The position numbers were made by a program, and so were the translations under genes. Of a stretch of 64,000 nt of DNA, positions 8,633 through 17,000 are shown piece by piece. Source of the DNA: Bermanella sp036960565 (GTDB lineage Bacteria; Pseudomonadota; Gammaproteobacteria; Pseudomonadales; Oceanobacteraceae). Positions within the stretch are counted from its first letter, which is position 1. Each line of letters starts with the position of its first letter. Location of the stretch: assembly GCA_036960565.1 (NCBI GenBank), contig JBALXQ010000005.1:62001-126000 (forward strand). The letters are read 5' to 3'. Below the pieces are notes generated by a model, which saw only the letters and a program-made list of their open reading frames with translations, did not search any database and had not been told where the DNA came from.

Positions 8633-9133
8633 ATGCGACGTCATAAAAAAGTAAAAGAAGAAGTTGAGCTAGACATCACTTCTTTTATGAATCTAATGAT
8701 TATTCTAGTGCCTGTTTTACTTATTAGTATGGTATTCAACCAGATCACGGTGTTGGAACTAAGATTGCCTTTAGAGGAAGAATTAAAGCAACAGGATTTG
8801 AATCCTGATGACTTATCTCTAGAAGTGGTAGTGAGAGAAACAGGATTCAGTGTAAATTTTGGTCCTTTGCCGATAGAGACTATCGGAAAAAAACAAGGGA
8901 AGTTCGATTTCGATCGCCTTTCAATGGTTTTGCAGGGAATGAAAAAGAAGATGGGCCGTGATCGTACAGATATTATTATTCTGTTGGCCCCTGATATTGA
9001 TTACCAAGTTTTGGTTGGCGTAATTGATACTGCCAAATCTTTTCCTGCTGTATTGGCAGCCAGTGTGGTTAATGCTGTGCTATTTCCTGACGTGTCCCTT
9101 GGCGACGCCCCTAAAAAGGAGGCTAAGACATGA
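8633..9133 (+). CDS. ExbD/TolR-family stator protein with Asn in place of the key Asp
   Basis: 166 residues starting at ATG 8633, which has AGGAG at ideal distance; an upstream in-frame TTG at 8627 lacks that spacing. A short basic cytoplasmic tail, one membrane helix (about residues 15-36) and a periplasmic domain give the ExbD/TolR architecture. In the family motif (N-x-x-P-L-L-D, with Asp as the proton carrier, Asp23 in E. coli TolR) this protein reads DITSFMN, so Asn20 occupies the Asp position. It is therefore probably not the proton-translocating subunit. It overlaps the second ExbD gene by four bases, which suggests equimolar synthesis and a mixed dimer. Confidence 0.9.
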   Translation: MRRHKKVKEEVELDITSFMNLMIILVPVLLISMVFNQITVLELRLPLEEELKQQDLNPDDLSLEVVVRETGFSVNFGPLPIETIGKKQGKFDFDRLSMVLQGMKKKMGRDRTDIIILLAPDIDYQVLVGVIDTAKSFPAVLAASVVNAVLFPDVSLGDAPKKEAKT

Positions 9134-9636
9134 GTAATTCACGTCGAGCTAAGCGTATGACTAAAAGTCACCGCCGCCATAAAAAGGACGCCACGTTAAA
9201 TCTAGTTTCACTCATGGATATTTTCACTATTATGGTGTTTTTCTTAATGATGAATCAAAGTGACGTGGAGGTTATGAGCAACGATGATATTAAATTGCCT
9301 GATAGCGTAGCCGAAGCCCAACCAAAAAATGTCATTAATTTAATGGTGAGTAATGATGAGATTATTGTACAAGGCCGCTTAGTCGCTTCTGTTAAAGATA
9401 TATTGGCTATGCCCGAAGACATGGAACTAATTCCCGAGTTGCAAAAAGAATTAATCTATTTGGCTACTAAAACTCAGGCAACTGCCACAGAGTTAGAGCT
9501 GGGACGCCCCATCACTATTATGGGTGATCATGGCATTCCCTATAAAGTGTTGAAGCGAATTATGGCCACATGCCAGAAATCAAAATACACTCAAATCTCT
9601 CTTGCTGTTCAGAAAAAAGAAAGTAAGGAGGCGTAA
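9130..9636 (+). CDS. Second ExbD/TolR-family stator protein (Asp retained)
   Basis: 168 residues: a basic cytoplasmic tail of about 20 residues (RRAKR, HRRHKK), one membrane helix (about 23-44) and a periplasmic domain. The helix begins LNLVSLMD, so Asp30 lies where the proton-carrying Asp of TolR/ExbD sits. This is the likely energised partner of the upstream ExbD-like protein, which has Asn there. Myxococcus AglQ and AglS are also a pair of TolR-like proteins with one TolQ-like channel. Start and stop codons overlap those of its neighbours on both sides. Confidence 0.92.
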   Translation: MSNSRRAKRMTKSHRRHKKDATLNLVSLMDIFTIMVFFLMMNQSDVEVMSNDDIKLPDSVAEAQPKNVINLMVSNDEIIVQGRLVASVKDILAMPEDMELIPELQKELIYLATKTQATATELELGRPITIMGDHGIPYKVLKRIMATCQKSKYTQISLAVQKKESKEA

Positions 9637-10637
9637 TGAGTACTCTTACTTATCGTACTCCTGAATTACCCTGGACCAATAATAAGCAGGGGGAGCTTTT
9701 TAGAAATATTTTGTTGACGTTCCTTGTATTGACCTTGGTGCTGGGGGTATTGGTTCCCAATATTACGTTACCTGAAATAAAACGTGAGAAGCTTGAAAAA
9801 GTTCCACCACAATTAGCCAAGGTAATTAAACGTAAAAAGGAAAAACCAAAACCCAAGCCTGTGGTTAAAGCAAAGGTTCAGGAGAAGAAAATTGAAAAAA
9901 AGATTGAGCCTATAAAAAAGGAAGTCATAAAAAATAAGCCAAAACCCAAGCCTAAGGTGATTGCCAAAGCTAAACCCAAGCCGAAGCCAAAACCTAAAAA
10001 AGTGGTGAAGAAAAAACACACAGCTGAGCAAAAGAAGGCTGCTAAAGCTAAAGCTAAAAAGATGATAGCTAGTTTTGCTAATGATTTGGCCGATATGCAA
10101 AGCATGGTGGATATGTCTAGTTTGGCTGTGGACAGTTCTGTATTGAATAATGCTGGTATGGCGGCCACGGAAGTGGGGTCTGTTATTGATCAGGCTGCAG
10201 TTGGTCGTGTTAGTGGTGTGGATGAAGCACAATTAACTCGGGCGACCGGTGCGGAGCAGCTAGCAGTTGCTAGCCGCAATGTGACTGAAGTGAAGGCATT
10301 GCCTAAAGAAGCATTAGCATCGGCTCAAGTTGATGCTCCAGTGGCTGGGATGTCTCGTACGCAAATGCAGATACGTCGAGTGTTTGAGCAGAACAAGGCT
10401 CGTTTTGATCGAATTTACCGTAAGGCTCTGCGCAGTAATCCAGCCTTGGAAGGGACAGTTACTCTGGGGGTGACCGTTGCTGAAAGTGGCGAGGTAAGTA
10501 GTTGTAAGGTGAAATCCAGTGACTTACAGGACAATAAGGTTGAGAAGCGTATTGCCCTTACTTGTAAGATGTTGGCATTTGATCCAGCGGCCTCAAAAGA
10601 TATATTTGAGTATCCTTTGGCCTTTGGCCTAAATTAA
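9636..10637 (+). CDS. TonB/TolA-like transducer with AgmX/PglI-type C-terminal domain
   Basis: 333 residues. A cytoplasmic tail of about 25 residues is followed by one membrane helix (about 26-45), then a Lys/Pro-rich linker (about 60-140, many KPKPK repeats) able to span the periplasm, a helical Ala-rich region, and a C-terminal domain (about 240-333) of the AgmX/PglI type, related in position to the TonB box-binding domain. It would couple motion of the TolQR-like stator to outer-membrane TPR proteins, as TonB, TolA or GltG/GltJ do. Its start overlaps the previous stop (TAATG). It ends the cluster at a strong terminator. Confidence 0.88.
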   Translation: MSTLTYRTPELPWTNNKQGELFRNILLTFLVLTLVLGVLVPNITLPEIKREKLEKVPPQLAKVIKRKKEKPKPKPVVKAKVQEKKIEKKIEPIKKEVIKNKPKPKPKVIAKAKPKPKPKPKKVVKKKHTAEQKKAAKAKAKKMIASFANDLADMQSMVDMSSLAVDSSVLNNAGMAATEVGSVIDQAAVGRVSGVDEAQLTRATGAEQLAVASRNVTEVKALPKEALASAQVDAPVAGMSRTQMQIRRVFEQNKARFDRIYRKALRSNPALEGTVTLGVTVAESGEVSSCKVKSSDLQDNKVEKRIALTCKMLAFDPAASKDIFEYPLAFGLN

Positions 10638-10652
10638 TGCTTGGTTAAGCCG

Positions 10653-10683
10653 AAAAAATACCCGCATTAGCGGGTATTTTTTT
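10653..10683. terminator. Bidirectional terminator between motor cluster and hydrolase
   Basis: Arms TACCCGC and GCGGGTA with a four-base loop, an A-run before and a T-run after, so it can act for both converging transcripts. Confidence 0.9.
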
Positions 10684-10711
10684 GTGGGTTAAATAAGGTT
10701 TTGAATCTAAT

Positions 10712-11626
10712 TTATACGCAAGGCGCCTGCTGTGCTTGCAACCAATTAATAATGTCTGAGTAAACTTCACTCTGATTAGTTTCATTAAGCATCTCGTGAC
10801 GTCCCTTTTGATAAAGTTTTAAAGTCACCTCTTTTTGCCCTGATGCTTTATAGGTATTGGCCAATTTTGGCAGGCCTTTTCCCATCATACCAACCGGATC
10901 TTGGGATCCTCCTAGAATAAATATGGGGAGGTTGTTCTGTATTTTTGCTATCGCTCCATTTTTAAACAAATCAGCTAATGCCGATAGGAAGTCATGCCAT
11001 AAGCCCGTAGAGCAAGCGAATCCGCACAGAGGGTCCGACACATAGCTATCGACCTGGTCGTTGTCTCGTGAAAGCCAGTCATATTCGGTTCGATTCGGCT
11101 TAAAGGTTTGATTGAAAGAGCCAAAGGATAAAAATTGCAGTAAGCGACTGCTGTTATTAGCGCCTAATCGTCGGCGTTCTATTTTTGCAACAAACTTTCC
11201 TGCTTTACTCAATAATACCGGCTGAAGGTTGGAGCCTGACAATATTACTCCATCTATTTCACGCGAGAAATGGCTCAGGTACGATTGAACAATAAACGAC
11301 CCCATGCTGTGGCCAAATAGGTAATAGGGCAGCTGATTTGTGCAAATTTCATCGCGGACAACGTCAAGGTCCCCTAGTACTTTTTGCCAGCCATTGTCTT
11401 TGGCATAAGAGCCCAATTTAGTTGTCTCACTTGTGCCGTGGCCCCTGTGATTATGGGCAACTACGGCATATCCCGCCTTCACTAATTGCTGAGCAAAATC
11501 ATTATATCGTTTGGCGTGTTCGGCCATGCCGTGGTTAATATGTACCCAAGCTTTTGCCTTTTCATTTGGCCAAATATAGGCTTGAATTTTGTGGCCATCT
11601 TGGCAGTTTAGAAGCTTCTCGATCAT
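10712..11626 (-). CDS. Alpha/beta hydrolase, monoacylglycerol lipase / lysophospholipase type
   Basis: 304 residues, soluble. Features of the serine hydrolase fold: HG dipeptide for the oxyanion region at residue 32-33, nucleophile elbow GHSMG with Ser107, a probable Asp in GGSQDPVG and a late His in GRHEMLNE. This is the Hydrolase_4 family that includes monoacylglycerol lipases and bacterial lysophospholipase-like proteins. It is divergent from fadD; the same pairing is present in Pseudomonas (I recall PA3301 beside fadD1/fadD2), so fatty acids it releases could feed FadD. The exact substrate is not deducible. Confidence 0.85.
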   Translation of the reverse strand: MIEKLLNCQDGHKIQAYIWPNEKAKAWVHINHGMAEHAKRYNDFAQQLVKAGYAVVAHNHRGHGTSETTKLGSYAKDNGWQKVLGDLDVVRDEICTNQLPYYLFGHSMGSFIVQSYLSHFSREIDGVILSGSNLQPVLLSKAGKFVAKIERRRLGANNSSRLLQFLSFGSFNQTFKPNRTEYDWLSRDNDQVDSYVSDPLCGFACSTGLWHDFLSALADLFKNGAIAKIQNNLPIFILGGSQDPVGMMGKGLPKLANTYKASGQKEVTLKLYQKGRHEMLNETNQSEVYSDIINWLQAQQAPCV

Positions 11627-11874
11627 GTCATTTACTCTTATTTTTATAGGTTAGAAATACCACAACAGGGCATAATAAAATATCTAAAAAAGCCTGTTTT
11701 AATAAAATATTCATGGCCTGGTCTAGAAAATGAACAATGGCGCTGAGTAGGCCATTCTGGGGGCTTTGCGGATACAGGTAAAGCTGATAGTCTTGCCCGC
11801 TATTCCAGAAGTTTCTGTATGTTAAATGTACAATAATAATAAACTTTAGGCTTAACAATATTAAGTGGGACAGT

Positions 11875-13560
11875 ATGAACGAGAATTTTTTTAGCGATAA
11901 ATACCCTGTAGGCGTACCTGCAACGGTTGATGTAGATAAGTACAAAAATGTTGTTGAGGTTTTTAACAAGAGCGTTAAGAAATTCGCAGACCGTCCTGCA
12001 TTTAGTGCTCTCGGTCAAACCCTTACTTATGGCGATATTGACCGTTTATCTGCTAATTTCGCAGCTTACTTGCAAAACGAAACAAAACTGCAAAAAGGTG
12101 ATCGCATTGCGGTTCAATTGCCTAACTTACTGCAATATCCAATTGTTGTTTTTGGTGCCATGCGTGCGGGTTTAATTGTTGTTAACACTAACCCACTATA
12201 TACAGAGCGTGAAATGGAACACCAGTTCAACGACTCTGGAGCCAAGGCTTTGGTTGTACTGGCACAAATGGCGGCTAAAGCCGAGCGAGTTATTGCTAAA
12301 ACTCAAATCGAACAAGTGATCGTCACTCAGGCTGGGGATCTATGCAGTCCACTTAAACGTACTCTGGTTAATTTTGTAATCAAGAATGTTCGTAAAGAAG
12401 TTGAATCTTATACTTTGGCCGGCCACAAAAAGTTAAACGATACATTAAAACTTGGCGCGAAATCCCAGTATAAAGAAGTGGATGTTGCTCAAGATGACAT
12501 TTGTGTTCTTCAATATACCGGTGGCACAACGGGTGTAGCGAAAGGTGCTATGTTGACCAACCGTAATTTGGTAGCAAACATGCTACAGGCTCACCCTTAT
12601 TTTGTTATGGGTCTTGGTGCTAGTGAAAACAGTAACGAAACCAAAAATATCGTAGCGCCACTTCCGCTTTACCATATTTATGCATTTACAGTTAATTGCA
12701 TGATCTTGATGGAAACTGGTAATCATAATGTTTTGATTCCAAATCCTCGTGATTTGCCTGGCTTCATTAAAGAGCTTAAGAAGTGGAGAGTAGATGGATT
12801 CTTGGGTTTGAATACATTGTTTGTTGGACTTTGCAATAACGAAGACTTCCGTAATCTTGATTTTAGTTCTCTCAAGTTAACCATCTCTGGTGGCATGGCC
12901 CTGACCAAAGACGCAGCGGATACTTGGAAGAAAGTAACCGGCTGTGAAGTTTCTGAAGGTTACGGTATGACCGAAACGTCTCCAATTGCCTCATTTAACC
13001 CTCCAGGATTTGCCCAGTTGGGAACCATAGGCCAGCCTGTACCTAGTACTCTTTGTAAGGTAATTGATGATGATGGAAATGACTTACCTTTAGGTGAATC
13101 TGGCGAGCTATGCGTGAAAGGCCCACAGGTGATGAAAGGTTACTGGCAGCGTCCAGAAGCCACAGCCGAAACCATAACGGAAGATGGCTGGTTGAAAACT
13201 GGTGATGTGGCCTTGATTCAAGAAGACGGTTACATGAAAATTGTCGACCGTAAGAAAGACATGATCATCGTTTCTGGTTTTAACGTTTATCCAAATGAAA
13301 TTGAAGAAGTTGTATCAAGCCACCCTGATGTTATTGAATGTGCCGCGGTGGGTATTCCAGACCCAGTGAGTGGTGAAAAAGTTAAGATCTTTGCCGTAAG
13401 CTCTAATGCACAATTAACTGCAAAAGACTTAACCAGTTTCTGTCGTGAACGTTTAACTGCTTATAAAGTGCCTAAGCTTGTTGAATTTCGTGATGACCTG
13501 CCTAAGACCAACGTAGGTAAGATTCTACGTCGTGAATTAAGAGATGAAGAAACAGCCTAG
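11875..13560 (+). CDS. fadD: Long-chain-fatty-acid-CoA ligase FadD
   Basis: 561 residues, the usual FadD length. It activates fatty acids to acyl-CoA with ATP, the entry step of beta-oxidation, at the inner membrane. Hallmarks of the AMP-forming superfamily: phosphate-binding loop YTGGTTGVAKG at residues 214-224, YGMTET at 363-368, TGD and the hinge/Lys region DRKKDMIIVSGFNVYP, and the C-terminal GKILRRELR with the catalytic Lys. No clear FadR- or PsrA-like operator stands out upstream. Its neighbours (hydrolase upstream, FabH-like synthase further on) form a fatty-acid block. Confidence 0.95.
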   Translation: MNENFFSDKYPVGVPATVDVDKYKNVVEVFNKSVKKFADRPAFSALGQTLTYGDIDRLSANFAAYLQNETKLQKGDRIAVQLPNLLQYPIVVFGAMRAGLIVVNTNPLYTEREMEHQFNDSGAKALVVLAQMAAKAERVIAKTQIEQVIVTQAGDLCSPLKRTLVNFVIKNVRKEVESYTLAGHKKLNDTLKLGAKSQYKEVDVAQDDICVLQYTGGTTGVAKGAMLTNRNLVANMLQAHPYFVMGLGASENSNETKNIVAPLPLYHIYAFTVNCMILMETGNHNVLIPNPRDLPGFIKELKKWRVDGFLGLNTLFVGLCNNEDFRNLDFSSLKLTISGGMALTKDAADTWKKVTGCEVSEGYGMTETSPIASFNPPGFAQLGTIGQPVPSTLCKVIDDDGNDLPLGESGELCVKGPQVMKGYWQRPEATAETITEDGWLKTGDVALIQEDGYMKIVDRKKDMIIVSGFNVYPNEIEEVVSSHPDVIECAAVGIPDPVSGEKVKIFAVSSNAQLTAKDLTSFCRERLTAYKVPKLVEFRDDLPKTNVGKILRRELRDEETA

Positions 13561-13582
13561 TCTGTCACCTTTTCTCTAATTT

Positions 13583-13608
13583 AAAACGCCCTCTTATGAG
13601 GGCGTTTT
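13583..13608 (+). terminator. Terminator after fadD
   Basis: AAAACGCCCTC and GAGGGCGTTTT around a four-base TTAT loop, a textbook intrinsic terminator. Confidence 0.9.
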
Positions 13609-13615
13609 GCGTACA

Positions 13616-13870
13616 GGGATGTACGTATGCCGAGGTGTCAGGATGGCAAGGAACGGCGGCGAGGGATGTACGTATGCCGAGGTGTCATGGAAAAATAATT
13701 GCTCCCTGCATTATTTTCATTTCCACCATCCATGGCGGTTATGACAAGGAACGGCGGTGAGGGATGTACGCATGCCGAGGTATCATGGAAAAATAATTGC
13801 TCCTTGCATTATTTTCATTTCCACCATCCATGGCGGTCATGACAAGGAACGGCGGCGCTGGATGTGCGTA
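13616..13870. repeat. Tandem 98-bp intergenic repeat block
   Basis: Two near-identical 98-base units (13663-13760 and 13761-13858) begin GGGATGTACG and end in AAGGAACGGCGG plus a few bases. A 47-base copy lacking the central part precedes them (13616-13662), and the start of a further copy follows (13859-13870). Each full unit has its own inverted repeat, TGGAAAAATAAT near its left part and ATTATTTTCATTTCCA about 20 bases on. Differences between units are mostly single transitions. No ORF of note crosses the block. It fills most of the 426 bases between the fadD terminator and hrpA. Confidence 0.88.
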
Positions 13871-14043
13871 GCCTACTTCCAGAGTAAGCAGGTGTCTTTA
13901 TCCCACCCATGCTAATACCTTAGGATGCAGCCGTGTCCATGTTGCTGTAATATCTGCTCTCTTACTTATTTTGTTGGTCGAATTTCACTCATTGTCATCA
14001 GTGATCGATTATTTAGAACTTTTAATACAGGTATTTGTCATTC

Positions 14044-17000
14044 GTGTCAGAACAATTGAAACAGCTTGAGCAATTAATACCTGCCTGCATGATCCAGAAG
14101 CGTTTTGCATTTTCCCGTCAAATTGTAAAAATTAATCAGCTTATAAAACAAAAAAAACCAATTGATGATGCTTTGTTTAAGTTATCAAATCAGGTGGTTA
14201 AAAATGTGGAACAAGCCCAGGCTCGTTCTAATTCCGTCCCTGCAATTTCTTATGATGATCTGCTTCCAATTAGTCAAAAGCGCGAATCCATTGCCAAGGC
14301 TATAGATGAAAACCAGGTGGTGGTTATCGCTGGTGAAACTGGTTCAGGTAAAACCACTCAAATCCCCAAGATCTGTTTGGAACTGGGTCTGGCCCAATAC
14401 GGCATGATTGCCCATACCCAGCCTAGGCGAATAGCTGCCCGTTCGGTGGCGCAGCGTATTAGCGATGAAGTTAAAGTAAATTTAGGCGACGAAGTGGGTT
14501 TTCAAATTCGCTTCAGTGACCAATCTAAAGATACAACGCTGGTTAAACTGATGACGGATGGTATTTTACTGGCCGAAACTCAGCACGATCGCTTCCTAAA
14601 TAAATACAGCGTTATTATTATTGATGAAGCCCACGAGCGCAGTTTGAATATCGACTTTCTATTGGGTTATTTAAAACAATTATTAAATAAGCGTAATGAT
14701 TTAAAGGTTATCATCACTTCGGCCACCATAGATGTAGAACGTTTCTCAAAACACTTTAATAACGCACCAGTGATTGAAGTCTCAGGGAGGACTTTTCCTG
14801 TTGAAACCCGTTATCGTCCCTTGTTAGATCTTGATAAAAATGAAGAGGGTGAGGAGTCTGAAGGGGATTTATACCAGGGAATTATGGATGCAGTGGAGGA
14901 GTTACAGGATGAAGACTCCAAACGCAAACAGTTGGGAGATGTACTGGTTTTTCTTAGTGGCGAACGAGAAATTCGTGAAACTTCTTTATTGCTTAAAAAG
15001 GCAGCCTTTAAAAGCACGATTGTACTGCCCTTGTATGCCAGGCTAAACAGCAGTGAACAAAATAAAATATTTAATCCCATCTCTGGACAGCGGCGTATTA
15101 TTTTAGCCACCAATGTGGCGGAAACATCTTTAACCGTGCCCGGAATTCGCTATGTTATTGATACTGGTGTTGCTCGAATTAGCCGTTACAGTTATCGCTC
15201 TAAGGTTCAGCGCCTACCCATTGAACCCATTTCTCAGGCCAGTGCTAATCAAAGAATGGGTCGCTGTGGTCGAATAAGCGAAGGTGTGTGTGTTCGCTTA
15301 TATAGTGAAGAAGATTTTAATGCCCGTCCAGAATTCAGCCAGCCAGAAATTCAAAGAACTAATTTGGCTGCGGTTATCTTGCAAATGATGTCGCTAAAAC
15401 TGGGTGATGTCACAGAATTCCCCTTTGTGGATGCGCCAGATAATCGTTTTGTAAAAGATGGTTATAACTTACTAAAAGAATTAGGGGCGATTTCTTCTGG
15501 TAATCAAATTAACTCTGTAGGCATGGCCTTGTCTAAATTGCCGGTAGATCCGCGTATTGCGAGGATGTTAATCGCCGCAGGTAAAAGTAAATGCCTGGCA
15601 GAGTTGCTGGTAATTGCTGCCGCTATGAGTATTCAAGATCCAAGAGAGCGTCCAGAAGAGAAGAAGCAAGCGGCCGATCAAAAGCATGCAGAGTTTAAAC
15701 ACGAAGACAGTGACTTTTTAACGTTACTCAATATTTGGCAACGATTTGAAGAAGAGCGTCAGAGCGGCACCAATAACCAAGTAAGGCAATTTTGTAAAAA
15801 ACACTTCTTGAATTACATGCGTATGCGGGAATGGCGAGATGTGCATTATCAACTTCGACTGCAATGTAAGCAGCTAAAATTATCGGAAAATACCGAGGCT
15901 GCCGACTACGCCACTGTGCATCAGGCCATTTTAACCGGTTTGTTGAGTCATATTGGACAGAAGACCGATGAAGGAGATTACCTTGGGGCTCGTAATCGTC
16001 GCTTCATGTTGTTCCCTGGCAGTGGCATTTTTAAGAAGCGCCCTAAATGGGTGGTCAGTGCTGAATTAGTGGAAACCAGCCGTTTATACGCGCGTATAAA
16101 TGCCAAAATAGAGCCCGAATGGATAGAGCCTGCGGCCACGGACTTGGTAAATAAAAAATATCTTGAACCCCACTGGTCTAGTAAGCGCGGTCAGGTTATG
16201 GCTTATGAACAGGTTACCTTGTTTGGTTTGGTAATAGTGCCAAAACGGGCGGTGGCCTATGGACAAATTGATGAACAGGCCAGTCACGATATTTTTATTC
16301 GAGAAGCTCTGGTACAGGGCAGTATCCGCACTAAGGGTGATTTCCTTAAATATAATCAAAACCTAATTTCTGAAATCTCTGAGCTTGAAGACAAAAGTCG
16401 TCGTCGCGATATTGTCGTGGATGAAGAACGCTTGTATGAGTTTTATAGCGAGCGAGTGGCTAAGCATATTACCTCTTCAGCCAGTTTTGAAAAATGGCGT
16501 AAGCAGCAAGATGAGGGATTGTTAAAAGCAACCAAGTCCTACTTGATGCAGCACGGCGCGGAAAATATCACGCAAGCCTTGTTTCCGGATCACTTTTCTC
16601 AAGACACCGTCATATATCCGTTAACGTATCGCTTTGAACCTACTCATAAAGAGGATGGTGTCAGTGTGAGTGTTCCAGTTGCCATGTTAAAGCAGTTGCC
16701 AGTGAGTCGGCTGCAATGGCTGGTGCCGGGCATGATTAGAGATAAAGTGATTGCATTGGTGAAGAGTTTAAATAAAAGCATTCGAAAACAACTGGTGCCT
16801 GTGCCCGATTTTGTTGATGAGTTCTTGCTGAAAAACCAGGCGTGTGATCAGCCATTAACAGATCTGTTGTCTCAATTTATTTATCATAGTCGTCGGATTA
16901 AGGTTGAAGCAAAAGACTGGAATTTCAGCCAGCTTGACCAGCATTACCTAATGAATATTCAAGTGTTAAATGACGATAACAGCATGATCGTCCAGGGGCG

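Noticed and set aside
9813..10232. Long open frames on the minus strand opposite the Lys/Pro-rich linker
   Set aside because: They arise from the low-complexity AAA/CCA-rich codons of the transducer gene and encode Phe/Leu-rich nonsense.
7942..10637. Canonical Tol-Pal system
   Set aside because: There is no tolB, pal or cpoB, there are two ExbD-like genes instead of one TolR, and the transducer ends in an AgmX/PglI-type domain.
13616..13870. CRISPR array
   Set aside because: Units are adjacent 98-base copies without short repeats and unique spacers, and no cas gene is present.
14035..14043. TTG start for hrpA nine bases upstream of GTG 14044
   Set aside because: It lies only three or four bases from the weak CAGG ribosome site, too close. 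GTG 14044 is more plausible, though not certain.
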